A stretch of 64,000 nucleotides of DNA from Exophiala sp. HKRS030. Lineage: Eukaryota; Ascomycota; Eurotiomycetes; Chaetothyriales; Herpotrichiellaceae. The notes under the pieces were generated by a model. That model ran no database searches. It saw nothing but the letters and a program-made list of their open reading frames with translations, and had not been told where the DNA came from. A program made the position numbers and the translations under genes. The DNA lies in contig JAHWDD010000010.1 in NCBI GenBank assembly GCA_023897205.1, positions 1,674,001-1,738,000 of the forward strand. Reading direction: 5' to 3'. Numbering within the stretch: the first letter of the stretch is position 1; each line of letters begins with the position of its first letter. Positions 48,294 through 60,473 of this stretch are shown piece after piece.

Positions 48294-49598
48294 CTAACCC
48301 CTTGAAATAAGATCCAACTTCAAAACTCGTCTTAGATCGTCCTCCAATTGCTGAGCGCTTGGCTTTGATTGATGATTAGGCACCTGAGGCTGTGGGGCAT
48401 ATGGTTGCCCAATCGGTCCCGTGCCATAACGGGTTTGTTGCTGGTGCTGTCGTTGTCCATGTCCAGCCTGTTTCCGTCCTGTAGAGATCGGTGGGGTTAT
48501 AGCACTATCGGAGGAAAGTTCGGCATACTCGGGTTCGCTTTGATAAACATTGCGAAGACTTGACGATGGTGGCCGCTTTGGAGTGTGTGTCGACGCTGGC
48601 AGGTAGTGGTAAGGAGCATGAGGAAATCCTTGTGGGGCATTGTAATCACGATGGTCATGGTTGTAAAAAGGTACAGATGGGTTCGAACTCGGTCGAACTG
48701 GTGGAATTGCTTGTGGTGGTCCATGGTGCCCATATCCATTTGTTTGGTAGGGTTGTCGAGCGTTAAAAGGATTATTTGCGTCTCCCGCTGGATTGTATTG
48801 ATCACCTGAATTGGAGCCTCCAGAATTCATCAACAACTTTTTCAAGGCTTCACTCTTCTCTCTGCGCTCGGCCTCGTCCATAGTCTTGACGCTACCTGGA
48901 CCTGTAGATTTGGTTGACCTAAAGACAGCCATGCGATCTTTATATGGTGTCGCAAATGAAGACCCATCCTCACCTGGAGTTGCACCTCCTTCAAGTTCAA
49001 AGGGGAACATAGAGTCTGCTTCACGTGGGGCTGGGGACCCAGAAGCCGGGCTTTCACTCATTGCGAATAGATTACCTGCGTGAGAGGCTGGGCTCTCACC
49101 GCGAGGTGTAGCCTTGGCTTTGCGAGCGGCCTCGAACAGAAAATCTAGTGGAGTGCTTTCTCGCTTGCTGGGTGAGTCATCTGTTGGTGTGTCCGAAACT
49201 GGAATCGGAGGACTAGTCTCTTTGCTGGACTGTTCGGGTACAGCAGTGGTTGTAGGTAGGGACTTCGAGTAGAAGCTTGGAATTGGGAGAGTGGAAGCAG
49301 CGGGCGACTGCTGAAAAGTTGACCCAGCATACGCGGCTTGTTTGACCGGCGTGGCCTTGGTCTTCTCAAGGTGTGAATGATTTGCCCTGGGCCTGTCTGA
49401 AATATTCCCATCATTTTGATGCCGGTTCTGTGCATGAGAAGGTCTTCTTGGCTGACTATTGCCGGTTGCAGCCACATTGTTGTTCTTTTGCGCTGAATTG
49501 GGCGAGGTCTTATTCTGTGGAGCCGGTGAGTCCTGTTGACGAGACTTCTTGCCAGATCGGCGCGAAGTCTTCTGGGGTTGTTGTTGGGGAGTTGACAT
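48294..49598 (-). CDS. PNRC/EDC-motif protein, candidate mRNA decapping activator
   Basis: A 434-residue, largely disordered, single-exon protein rich in Ser, Pro, Gln and Asn. Two short conserved elements stand out. One at residues 90-109 (Tyr-Ala-Gly start, then SP, then LPIPSF) matches the PNRC/Edc1 type short motif, in which the LP-P-SF part docks on the DCP1 EVH1 domain and the YAG part activates DCP2. The other is 'STPLDFLFEAARKAKA' at about 148-163. The C-terminus 'LEDDLRRVLKLDLI' is a likely amphipathic helix. The basic N-terminus (RRSGKKSR) could bind RNA. Family knowledge points to decapping in P-bodies; the exact gene name is not certain, so no symbol is given. Confidence 0.72.
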   Translation of the reverse strand: MSTPQQQPQKTSRRSGKKSRQQDSPAPQNKTSPNSAQKNNNVAATGNSQPRRPSHAQNRHQNDGNISDRPRANHSHLEKTKATPVKQAAYAGSTFQQSPAASTLPIPSFYSKSLPTTTAVPEQSSKETSPPIPVSDTPTDDSPSKRESTPLDFLFEAARKAKATPRGESPASHAGNLFAMSESPASGSPAPREADSMFPFELEGGATPGEDGSSFATPYKDRMAVFRSTKSTGPGSVKTMDEAERREKSEALKKLLMNSGGSNSGDQYNPAGDANNPFNARQPYQTNGYGHHGPPQAIPPVRPSSNPSVPFYNHDHRDYNAPQGFPHAPYHYLPASTHTPKRPPSSSLRNVYQSEPEYAELSSDSAITPPISTGRKQAGHGQRQHQQQTRYGTGPIGQPYAPQPQVPNHQSKPSAQQLEDDLRRVLKLDLISRG

Positions 49599-50790
49599 AT
49601 TTCCTTTGTTTGTAGGGGCTTGATGAATAGGCAGCCCGTGGACCTGGAGAGAGAGTATGAAATACAGTAGAAACGCTCAAATATCGCTGGATCGAGGAAG
49701 TCGTAAAAACACAGATAGCGAACCGACTAGATGTCTGCGTCTATCGAGAGCGTTTGCGATGTGGCAGTGAACAGAGTCTAGGTGACTTTAATCGTGTTTG
49801 CGTCTGTTGCTTTGTGAGAGATGTGGTTGTTAAAGTGGATGATGTGGAAGGGTTCATTGTCTAAGTTGAGGAGAATGAGGATGCGAAAGTAGGGGAGCCC
49901 GGGGCTGGCGAGGGAGGCACGGTGATGGCTATTCCGGCTGAGGATGAATGAGTGATGCAAAGAAGGGATGTCAAATTGATAAGTAGATGGTAATTTGTTG
50001 CAGTGGGTGATGGAAAGGTTGAGCAGTCTGGTGATCTGTGATGCTGCGTTGAGATGGTCAAGTACGAAGTCGAAAGTGTCAAAGGTGGAGGTTGGAGAGT
50101 GAATGATTGGAAAGAACATAAACGATTGCTTGTGCCCAAGTAGGTAGTAAATAGTGAACTAGTTAATTAAGCTAGATAAGGTGTTACCTTCGATCTTAGG
50201 GATGATTCATAACTGGAAGCGCCTAGGGTTGTCAGCCTAACCACTTAGCTTGGCCAAAGGGCCTGGAGTGACGCAGCGCCAGGCAATAAGCGAGTCAAAA
50301 TGTGGCGGGGAAGGGCTATGCTCAGCCGACTCAGTACCCTCACGACCCTGTACGGAGTAGGCATGACTGTTTGAGCCTCTCGGCGCCTCCAGTGTCGGTG
50401 CCTAATTCACGGGGTCCACCTACAGGCTTCGAAGTGCCAGACTCGTTCAGCCTGCGCCAAAGCACAGCTTCCTCTGTCGGAGCATTTCTATACCTGCGTC
50501 ATCCGAATGCATCTCCGTATATTTGAATCTACGCTGCAGCCTCGTCGTGCCTTGTTCCCCCACTGCGACACTGATCATCAATCAGACACAACCACCTGAA
50601 CTCCGTTACCGCCGCCACCATATCTACCTCTCACGCCTTAGAAATCAGTCTCTCTCGATATTCCACCTCTGTCACCCTGTATCAACCACGCCATCAAAGT
50701 CGTCATTCACCTATTCTCGATCGATCTCTTGTCCTCATTCTTTCGACGGCAGTACTAGGCCCACCTTCGGACTAGAATTCCCTCGTCACC
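49599..50790. other. Divergent intergenic region, PNRC/EDC-like gene/RBX1
   Basis: About 1.2 kb. It carries CCTAGG/ACTTAG-type words (50140-50260) and one TACGGAGTA (50351-50359). No gene supported. The last 200 bp are pyrimidine-rich, consistent with the RBX1 5' UTR. Confidence 0.5.
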
Positions 50791-51329
<539 letters not shown>

Positions 51330-51597
51330 GTGATCAACGCTAGCCGAGCCTATCTGATTGAACTTAAAAAGAATGTCCTCGAGTGTGCAGATGGCATGTC
51401 TATCCATCCTCGATGACCACGGCCACGGATCTTTGCGAACGTGGTACGTTTCTTCAGGCATGAACGGGAGGATGGAAAGCATCATGATTTTCACCATAAC
51501 AAATCCCTAAAAAGGGTATGAATTGATGACACATAGCATGGCCCCCGAACCATGTAGATACTACCCATGAGTAGACTCCAAATAAGGAATGACACCA

Positions 51598-52006
51598 TTA
51601 GCGAGCTTTGCTTCCCTCTACTATCACTCCTTTGGAAAGTATCGCTGCCGTGGAACCTACCCATGGCTGAGGATTTTGATTGAAGAAGGGCCACGGAGGA
51701 ACCACCGCCAACATTGTGAGAAATGTGCCTGCCAATCCAATCCAGAGCGTCAAGTAGATGTCTTGTTGTGTATAGGCGACGACGAGAGCGAAGATCTGCA
51801 ATTTGAGTCAGTTTCTGCAGAATATGAACCTCTCAAAGGTGATTCTTACCGATGTTAAAGAGAGTAAAGCCATGTAGATATTATCAGCCAGGGCTTGGCC
51901 TTTGAAGTCCTTGAATATTGTTAACTAAAGGTCGCAAATAGAGGGGGTTTCATCATACAATCTGTCCCTCAAAGAGGTCCTGGACTTGGACTAGAACAGC
52001 ATCCAT
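51598..52006 (-). CDS. SPC1: Signal peptidase complex subunit SPC1 (12 kDa subunit)
   Basis: Small ER membrane subunit of the signal peptidase complex. Three exons on the minus strand: 52006-51959, 51909-51850, 51795-51598, totalling 101 residues, the family's usual length. The introns are 49 and 54 bp. The N-terminus runs 'LFEGQIDFKGQ' across the first junction, as in the family. Two membrane segments follow ('YMALLSLTSIFALVVAYTQ' and 'YLTLWIGLAGTFLTMLAVV'), then the conserved 'PPWPFFNQNPQPW' after the second. Frame intact. Function is from family knowledge: it is non-catalytic and helps keep membrane segments from being cleaved. Confidence 0.95.
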
Positions 52007-53219
52007 ATTCAGATTGGCGTCTAATTGTCGAGGACGGTGTGTTAATGGTGACTGTCCAAAGGTTTTGGCTATGACAGACGTGTCTTCGAGCCTTGTAGAT
52101 CCAAAAATCACGTGACTCAGAGGTCAGACTTCCCAATTAGTCTAGGTGCGTTTCTAACTGACGTCGTTCTGACTACATCGGTGTCTCAGCACCCATTTTT
52201 GCCAAAGCTCATCAGATAATCTGAATCTTGAAGATCACATTTGGCCACAATCTAGGCAACGCTGGGATATGAAGGCAGTGTAAAGGAAGCCCATAGCTGC
52301 CAAGTCAAGAGTCAGCCCTTTGCCTCATGTTCTTTCGCTTGGCCAGTTCGCGGCTGATGCTTCCATGTACACTAGCGGCTCATAGCCAGTCACATGACGC
52401 CAAGAGTGCGGGCAGACAAGATCTGGATGCAGGAGGTACGACGAGGCTAGAGGATGTTGGATGGTTCTGATTGGTCGTGCCAGCATTTGTACCGGTTTCT
52501 AAGGGAAGTCGAGCGCGGATGAGCGGTATTAATTGCAGGCTAATGACTGGCTAGCTTCGCTCCTTCCCCCATCAGACTTTTTCCCATCGCTCTGGCCCGA
52601 AAAACTACAAAGTGACATCTTCGGTCCTCCATTTTCACTTCCCTTCTCCTCCTCGTGCCTTTTGCAACCAACAAACAAAGAAATCGACTTCCGATTTCTT
52701 TTTCAAAAACCAAAAACATCTGTCTCGATCAAAGCAGCTTGCCTTGGATTTCTATCAAGGTCAAATATAACAATTTCCCAGCTTGTCGGAAGGACTGATA
52801 ACAGCCTTCCCTGCCCAACGACTTTCACCCACCCTGGCTCTCGATAACTCCTTTCCACAACCAGCCTTCAAGTTGGCTACCTCCAAGAGCACAGTCATCT
52901 CCTTCATCCGCCCTCTGCTAGGCACAGCCTTCATGAACTTCTCTGGATCTCAGACTCGACCTCCATAACTGGCCCTTCAGCTACCCTTCCTTATCCCTAG
53001 GCCGGGCGTGGCCTAGGAAAGTCTTCGCCGTACAGTTTTTACACAACACAATAAATCTCTATCCAGCTTCGACACATGCAAGTGGTCGAAGTTGATATTG
53101 TATAGCCTTCGAAAAGGCTCAAAGGGGCTCAAAGTGGCTAACTCAGCAACTCACATGCGCTGAATAAGATCCCGCAGAAAGCAAGACAACAAGGAATACC
53201 GGCAAAGAGCGTGGTCAAA
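52007..53219. other. Divergent intergenic region, SPC1/Mg transporter
   Basis: About 1.2 kb. The half next to the transporter is pyrimidine-rich (about 52555-52680) and is likely its promoter and long 5' UTR. Short frames only; a 5' UTR intron cannot be excluded. Confidence 0.5.
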
Positions 53220-55178
53220 ATGTCATCTTCCGGTTCAGTTCACTCGCACAAAATGGACAGCCGTTTCAGCACTCCAGCTCCAGAGCTTGATGATCACCGC
53301 CCCGTGCGAAAGGTGGCTCCAAATCCCATGTTGGTTCCATCCGTTGAGGTCCATCAGGCCACACCTGCGCCTAGTGGAATCGACGAAAAGGACCTTGAAC
53401 ATATCGATGCTTCACTTCTTCACAGTTTGGAAACAAACCCGATTGCTCGCGATTTTGAACATGCCATCTTAGATGATGATGAGAAGAGTGATGGCGAACC
53501 TGGAAGCGCCAGACGAATCCCCAATCGCCGACAAACCAATCGAGACGGACGCCCCCGTGTCCAGCGCCAGGATCGCCAAGATCGATCCCGAGATACTTCT
53601 TCCTCTCGTTCCACATCACCCGCAAATTCAGTCGAGGCTTTCGCCGAACCACGTCGTCGTCAACGCGCCAATACTGCCGAGAGCCATTCCTCGTCAATCA
53701 TTGAGAATCTCTTGAGGCGAACTCAGTCTGGCGGCACGGCCCAACGACGACCAACTCTCAGCAACGTCAGCATACCAGGCCCACCTACTCATCGCACAGA
53801 TCGTGCTTACGATGACGACGTACCTTTCGACGCCGATGAGGAACCCGGAAAGACTTACAAGATTGATTATGAAGAGCTTGAAGAGTATGTCGCCCTCGTC
53901 GCACAAGGCAAGATAATCGATTATGCACCTGATGTCGGAGCTGGCAACATCCGTGTGTTCGATGACCTGCGACGCAAGGACAACAACAAAAGTAAAGAAT
54001 CTCTGCCCAATATTGCATTGAATGGTGACAATTTTTATGAGAAGCCATTGACTTCTTACGAGACTGGCACAACTGAGACGTCGTCTGATGACAAACTCAA
54101 TAAAAAGGAGAAAACTCCTGCATTCGGACCTGCTGAAAGATTTTATCTCTTTTCATCCGAATTGCCGCATGGTAAGCGAGCTTCCAAGCTCGGTGACTTT
54201 GTGGCAGACGGGACAACCTTTCGGGATCTCTTCGATATTGGTCTCGATGGTGGTGTATGGTGGCTCGACGTGCTCAACCCAACACCTTCGGAGCTGAGCG
54301 TTCTTGCCAAAGCTTTCAAGATCCATCGCCTTACCGCCGAAGATATTCAGACTCAAGAAGCACGTGAGAAGGTCGAACTGTTTCCTCAGTACTACTTTGT
54401 TTGTTTCCGCACTTTCAACCCGGACCATAGCAGTGAGGACTTCTTGGAACCCATCCACGTCTACATTGTCGTGACCAGTGATGGAGTTCTAAGCTTCAGC
54501 TATACCCCGAATCCGCACGCTCGAAATGTTCGAAAGCGGATTGCGAAACTTCCTGATTTTGAATCGCTTGGCCCGGACTATATCTGTTACGCCATGATAG
54601 ACGATATTGTCGATTGTTTCGCGCCTCCCATTCGTGCTGCAGAACAAGAGTCTGAAGCCATTGAAGACCAAGTTTTCGTTGCACGCGAGGACAACCTTGT
54701 GTCGCTGCTAAAACAGATTGGAGAATGCCGCAAGCGTGTTCTCAATATGATGCGCCTTCTGGGCGGTAAAGCAGACGTCATCAAAGGTTTTGCGAAACGA
54801 TGTAACGATCAATACCAGATGACTCCTCGTGGTGACATTGGGTTGTATCTGGGTGATATTCAAGATCACGTTGTCACTATGATGTCGAATCTGGGCCACG
54901 TGGAGAAGATGCTCTCACGATCACATGGCAATTACCTTGCTCAACTCAATGTGGACAGTATCATGAAGGGCAATAACACCAACAAGGCACTGACTAAAAT
55001 TACTGTGGTGGCTACAATCCTTGTGCCCTTGAACCTAATCACGGGTCTTTTCGGTATGAACGTTACTGTGCCTGGAGAGGCTACTGGCGAGCTGTATTGG
55101 TTCTTTGGCATCATTGGTGGCATCTTCTGTTTTGTCTGCTGTTGTCTGCTGATTGTTAGACGGCTCAAGGTGATCTGA
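53220..55178 (+). CDS. CorA-superfamily magnesium transporter (ALR/MNR2 type)
   Basis: A 652-residue Mg2+ channel/transporter. The first 230 residues are disordered and rich in Arg, Ser and Asp, a cytosolic extension seen in fungal ALR and MNR2 proteins. The CorA core follows, with the helix entry 'VWWLDVLNPTPSELSVLAKAF' (in parts) and a long coiled stalk around residues 470-580. The pore helix lies at about 592-615 and ends in the signature Gly-Met-Asn at 612-614 (followed by VTVPG). The second membrane helix is at about 626-648, with a very short basic C-tail (RRLKVI). The start at 53220 is the first ATG of the frame. MNR2 (vacuolar) is favoured by the short tail, but ALR (plasma membrane) cannot be ruled out. 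Confidence 0.93.
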   Translation: MSSSGSVHSHKMDSRFSTPAPELDDHRPVRKVAPNPMLVPSVEVHQATPAPSGIDEKDLEHIDASLLHSLETNPIARDFEHAILDDDEKSDGEPGSARRIPNRRQTNRDGRPRVQRQDRQDRSRDTSSSRSTSPANSVEAFAEPRRRQRANTAESHSSSIIENLLRRTQSGGTAQRRPTLSNVSIPGPPTHRTDRAYDDDVPFDADEEPGKTYKIDYEELEEYVALVAQGKIIDYAPDVGAGNIRVFDDLRRKDNNKSKESLPNIALNGDNFYEKPLTSYETGTTETSSDDKLNKKEKTPAFGPAERFYLFSSELPHGKRASKLGDFVADGTTFRDLFDIGLDGGVWWLDVLNPTPSELSVLAKAFKIHRLTAEDIQTQEAREKVELFPQYYFVCFRTFNPDHSSEDFLEPIHVYIVVTSDGVLSFSYTPNPHARNVRKRIAKLPDFESLGPDYICYAMIDDIVDCFAPPIRAAEQESEAIEDQVFVAREDNLVSLLKQIGECRKRVLNMMRLLGGKADVIKGFAKRCNDQYQMTPRGDIGLYLGDIQDHVVTMMSNLGHVEKMLSRSHGNYLAQLNVDSIMKGNNTNKALTKITVVATILVPLNLITGLFGMNVTVPGEATGELYWFFGIIGGIFCFVCCCLLIVRRLKVI

Positions 55179-57345
55179 ACATACGCGAAACTAGAGAAAA
55201 AAGAACGGGGAATGAAGAGAAAACTCGTCGGCTAGAGGGAGATGGTAAGAGGCAGTTGCCTATGCGTTGAACTGATCTCCACATGATGTTTGCTTTTTCG
55301 GTTTTGTCTTTGCCAAGTTGGTGAGCTTGCACCTGCGTTGGATTTTTGCTTGCAAAAGAGTTGATTATTCTGGGAAGAGGCTTGTCTCGGCCCAGAAAGC
55401 TATCATAGATTTTGAAGTCGTAATATCGTACACACACATAGTTAGTAAATGCGTCTGGCCAAACTCGAGTACAACTTTGTTTCCGGCTTTATTCACGAGC
55501 ACGATTCTCCGCGTAATACGCATGAACCCGGGTTTTGGTTACTGGTAAAGCTTCCTTGGTCGCCGTCGTGAAAGTCAAGCAGTTCTACGGCTTCCCAGGG
55601 AACGACAAGCGGCCAGGAATGTTTTAGGCACTTACAGCCACTATCAAAGGACCAGGAAAGTGTTGGCAATATCTTGCCTTGATCAATTGTCTTTGTACAA
55701 TACATATTATGCGTCAAGCAGAATTCCCTGGCCCGAGTCTCGCATTGATGGTGGTGGCAGGGCAGGGAATTATTTTTGAACCCAAGACTGTGATTGGTGG
55801 GTTAGTCCAGCACTAAGGATCTAACGAACTAACTACTTACGGAGGTAGGTGCAGAGGGTGGGCAGGTGGGTGATTGATGAATTGTCATTGACCCTATACT
55901 TGGCCTCTCGGACATGCATGACGCACGCACGCACGCACACACGCACACACCATCTGGGATTCTGGACCACGGAAATGTCTTGTGTACCTGCATTAACGTA
56001 GGTGTTTTGGATCGCCGACTCGCCGTAGCGTGGACTGGGAATTTTTTTGGGTTTCTCGCAGGCAGCAAAAGGTATGTATCGTCTGGCATACGAGGTGAGA
56101 AAAAAGGCTTAATCTGCATACATACATTACGTTGTTGACTACTAGGTATGTATGCCAGGTATGTATGTATATATGTACTCCGTATCGTATGTGCAGATAC
56201 CGTATTTGTTGCACAATGCAAAGCACGCCAAGAATGCGGTGAGATTCTCGAGCACGAGAGATCCATCCAATAATACGGTATTGAAGCATCCTACTTTGAA
56301 AGCCATTTACTCAGATGGGAGGATGAGGATTCCGGGATTTCGGGGAGAAGACAACGTTCTGCCAAGGCTGGGCCAAGAATCGTCAGTCTTACATGCCTAT
56401 GCTTGTACAGTCAGGACTCAGGCTGCGTTTCTATCTGCATTGAGGGTGGTTTTGTCGCGGAGTGGGAATGGATGACACGAGATATGGGACCCGTTGGAGG
56501 TCGAGGTTGGTACTTGATGGTAAGTGGTAAGTGAAGTGTGAGCGCTGTGTGTCATCATGCGGAGACGTTGGGATCGGTGGGACAAGATGCGTAAGGAGAG
56601 CAAGTTCGCCTCAAACAGTGCTGGGATGACATGGAGATGGAAATACTGGCCGAGACATAACAATTATCAGGACAATGCACGAGACGGTACGGTAGGTGAG
56701 TAGATGCACGTGTGCCCGAGACGGCAAATCAAGTCAAGTGATCGACAAAGGTGAAAACGATCGACAAGAGACGGTGTCCTTTGATGATACATGCATCTTA
56801 GCACATGGCGAATCACAATAGAGGATGGACAAGGTCTATGCTGGTAGATCGTGGGCAGAACGTGGACTGGACATGGACATATGGCATATACCTATGCTCG
56901 AGATAGTCAAAGTAGAGAATGTTGGTTGGGCGCTTTTACTCTGCGCACAAGGAGAAGCCAGTCTTTGTAGATTCACATGCTCATTATCATCGATGCCTTG
57001 ATCCCTACATAGGTACGGAGTACTGTAAATTCTAGTCAAAATCTAAAATTCCAGGGTTCAAAGTAATCTCCAGGTTCTGGGTTGAATCATGAGCCTATCG
57101 CCTTAGTCGACGCCACCATAAAGGCTTGTGCAGGATGGAAATACAGTAGGCACGTAGGCTCTTCGTTAGTGGGAAGAAACTCTATTAAAAAGGGACTAAC
57201 AGCGACTAAAAACACACTAAGAGTAACGCGTGAATGCAGTTCAGTCACCGAGAGGCAAGAGCCAACACGAGGCAAGCACGAGGCGAGCAATACCACGTAT
57301 TACCAGGCAGTGATAACAAAAGGTCTGAAAGAAGGAGCCAAGAGG

Positions 57346-57391
57346 CATGGACATGGACATGGACATGGACATGAACACGGACACGGACACC
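57346..57391. repeat. Hexamer repeat (GGACAT/GGACAC)
   Basis: Four tandem GGACAT units grade into GAACAC and GGACAC variants. It is open in several frames (Met-Asp or His-Gly repeats) but no gene surrounds it. Confidence 0.8.
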
Positions 57392-58129
57392 GGGGCGAGA
57401 CACTGCCTTGACTCTGAGATGCAGGTCTTGGAACTTTTTGGAGCGGCCGCAAACTGCCTGCAGGATACCTACGGAGTGGACAGATGCCAGCTGAAAAAGT
57501 TGCCCCAACACAGAGACGCGTCAAGCAACTCACTCATTAACGGACCCAAACACGGACTTACGCCCAGGTAGAGAGAGATGGAGAGAGAGAGAGAGAGCCA
57601 TGTCAAATTGTACCTAAAGATACTCACAAGTACCGAATTAAACTAAAAACTAGGCGCTTAAGGATACATATGGAAAAAGACAAATTATGCAGGAGCAAAG
57701 AGGAAGAGATTCCCACCGCCTTACGCGTACCGTAAACAAACATTGCCTAACAGGTACCTAGCAGGTGCTTAGTAGATGCCTAGTAACTTCCGGAGAATAT
57801 ACAAGTGAGTACTAACTTACTCCCCAGAGAACGATCTGGCATCAGTACGTACTCTGTACTACATTTCAGGCGCTTGCAGGTTAATACTGTACCTGTATCC
57901 TTATCTACTAATATCGCTAAAAATGCACTAGAGGATTAGAAGCCCGGGGTTTTATTTCTTTCCTGGTCATGGTTGTCCGCGTGTTCTAGGTAGGCATGCA
58001 TACTCAACCTTTGCCCCTATACTCTCTTTGTTTAGAGGTCGAGGCACCTAAAGTAATGGACATGAGTAGTGCCTAGGGAGTAGTTAGTGATTACCTAGGG
58101 AGTATCTTATAGGCACTCCCTTGTACAGG

Positions 58130-58737
58130 CACCAACTGGCACCCACCCTTAACCCCCTTCCATGTCCCCTTCCGCTCTTCTACTCTTCTAGTTACTCTTC
58201 TACTCTCCTCCCTTTCAATGCCCTTTTCACACTTCATCGCCTCATCCTCCTCCCACTCCTACTCCCATTCCCACTTTGCCCTTCTGGCTCCATCCATCCC
58301 ATCCCATCCCAGATCAAAACAATTTCATCCTCATTTCACAAACCCACACTTCATTATTGACCTCATTCTCATCCATCACACCTCCCTCCTTTTTCCCTTC
58401 TCACGACTCCCCACGGATCTGCGATCCAGAACAATTCTTACTCTTCTTCTTTGTTATCCTCCTTGATCTTCTACTCCACGCCCACCTTCCTGCTAGTTCC
58501 TTGGTCTGCAACCGTCGACCACTTCGGAATTCCTTGTCTGCACCCAACCAACCCTACCCTACCTTACCCTACCTTACCTTACCCTGACCAACTTCTTTGT
58601 TCACCTCATCCGCGAAACACGCAACACCAACACGCCTTCACACATGCTCCCTTAGGTCTCTACCACGACGTCCTCCGTCAATACTCTTCATATCCATCGT
58701 CAAAGTGGCAACAACTACTCTTACCCTCCAGCCTGTC
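58130..58737 (+). promoter_or_regulatory. Pyrimidine-rich SMI1 promoter/5' UTR with a CCCTACCTTA repeat
   Basis: A long CT-rich stretch (58145-58480), typical of strong fungal core promoters and 5' UTRs, precedes the SMI1 start. Within it 58551-58587 is an irregular run of CCCTA and CCTTA units, somewhat like the fungal telomere repeat CCCTAA but not identical. Confidence 0.5.
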
Positions 58738-60473
58738 ATGGCGAACCCGTCAGTTCTCCCTCTAACCTCGCCTCGTCCCACGCCAGCCCTTTCCACTCCC
58801 CTTAAACCTGAACAGTCTCTTCTAACTCCTACAAGTCTCGCCTCAGCATGGCGCTCCTTCTGGCACACAATGACCTCTAACGACCGACATGCATCCCACG
58901 ACTCCCTTACCGCACCGGTCAACACATGCCAGTTGGCCAGAATCGACACGCTCCATTGACCTCTGTTGCAACAACCGCCGGCGAATCTCACCCCGATCTT
59001 CCAGCCACATACCATGATGACTCCAAGAGGCCCTCAGTTTCCTCGGGTCACATCTCCCAATCACCAGCACGACCCTACTCTCCCGGCATGCGATCCTTGT
59101 CTTCTCCTAGAAACATCAACGCCTCAGTCGACGAGGTCATCTCCCCAGGAGAAATTCAAATGCAGAACTTCGCCGACGGAGCCCCTCCTCCACCCCCGGT
59201 TGCGCATTCCTGGAAGAAAATCGACCGTTGGACCGAGAAAAATTACACCGAACTCTACGACAATCTATGTGAAGGCTCTACTCAGAACGACATCAATGAA
59301 TTAGAACACGAACTCGACATTTCCCTTCCTCAAGATGTTCGAGATTCCCTCGCCATTCATGATGGTCAGGAGCGAGGCGGTAGACCAACCGGCATCATCT
59401 TTGGTTGCATGTTACTTGACTGTGAAGAAATCGTTCAGGAGGCAAAGAACTGGAAGATTGTCAACGAAGAATATCTCAGTGGTGGACCCCGCAGACAACA
59501 TTACAGCTCCAAGGGTCTCTCCAATGGCGCCTCGTCATCTTCGAGTCAGGCTCAACCAAATAGTCGTTACTGGCGACAGGAACTCCTGGACAGACAGGAA
59601 TCACAGCCCCCCAAGGCGATCCAGAAGGCTTACGCCCACCCAAGCTGGATTTGTCTCGCCCGTGACTGGGGCGGCAACAACATCGCAGTAGATCTTGCTC
59701 CAGGACCTGCAGGCAAGTGGGGTCAGGTCATTCTCTTTGGTCGAGACTACGATTGCAAATACGTTGTTGCACGCTCCTGGGCACACTTTCTAGCCACTGT
59801 TGCGGACGACATCAGTAGCGAGAGAGTCTTTGTTGACGAAGACTCGGGTGAACTGAAGTTGAAAGAATTCAAGACGGAAACTGTTGAGCCTCCGTACATG
59901 GACATTCTGCGGTGGAGAGCAGATCAAAAATATGGCCGACAGCGTCCTCGACCAAAATCTCAAGCCAACGGTTTGAATGCGAGTGCCGTTGGCCAAAACG
60001 GACGTCATTCGCCTTACAGCAGTCCTGTTCCAGGTTCGGAAGATAGAGGACGCTCGCCTCAGCGATTCTCCCGAGGTCCAGGTGGTAGTCCCAGACATGG
60101 CGTTGGAAGTCCTCTTGCTCGTGTTCAAGAAGAAATCGCTCAGCCTCAAGCAGTCCGACCTGGTGGAGACATTGTCAAGGACTTTGCTCAAGCTGCAGAA
60201 AAGGTAGAAGGCAAGAGGAAGTTGGTGGATGCCCCAACACCAATTGATCTTGCTGCCGTCAATGAGAGCAAGAAGGCAGATAAATTGATCGATGCCCCAA
60301 CCCCAGCCTCTCTGAAGAGTTCCGAAGCTAGAGAATTCCCCACCACACGATTGGCGAGGACATCAACAGAAAGTGAGAACAAGGAAAACCAGATCCAGAA
60401 GACATCAAGTTCAGAGGTGAAAGGGTTAGGTGTTAATGGAATTGAAGATGAAATGAAGACAGTGACCATTTAA
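58738..60473 (+). CDS. SMI1: SMI1/KNR4 cell wall assembly regulator (one-base frameshift)
   Basis: Hub protein linking cell-wall integrity signalling, calcineurin and glucan synthesis. From the ATG at 58738 the frame encodes 'AWRSFWHTMTSNDRHASHDS', a typical family N-terminus, then breaks near 58920-58926. The next frame starts at 58926 ('MPVGQNRHAPL') and runs to 60473. One added base gives 578 residues. The SMI1_KNR4 domain is roughly residues 160-350 ('NDINELEHELDISLP', 'WICLARDWGGNNIAVDLAPG', 'LFGRDYDCKYVVARSW'). The disordered C-terminus has two 'DAPTP' repeats. A further 87-bp in-frame intron (58749-58835: GTCAGT donor, CTAAC branch, CAAG acceptor) is possible and would shorten it to 549. 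Translation from 58926 alone would lose the conserved start. Confidence 0.92.

Larger units (their letters stand above)
55179..58737. other. Repeat-rich intergenic desert of about 3.5 kb
   Basis: No gene is supported. It holds GCAC/ACAC repeats (55920-55948), TACGGAGTA words (56176-56184 reversed, 57014-57022), GTAT-type repeats (about 56150-56175), the GGACAT hexamer array, a GA tract (57575-57598) and CCTAGG/AGGTACCTAGCAGG-type words (57750-58110). The right end is the pyrimidine-rich SMI1 upstream region. Confidence 0.5.

Noticed and set aside
57082..57411. 109-codon plus-strand frame with His-Gly repeats
   Set aside because: It spans the GGACAT hexamer array, has no family similarity and no splice-linked partner.
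58551..58587. CCCTACCTTA run as an interstitial telomere
   Set aside because: Units are CCCTA and CCTTA, not the CCCTAA repeat, and are irregular; the run sits in a CT-rich 5' region.
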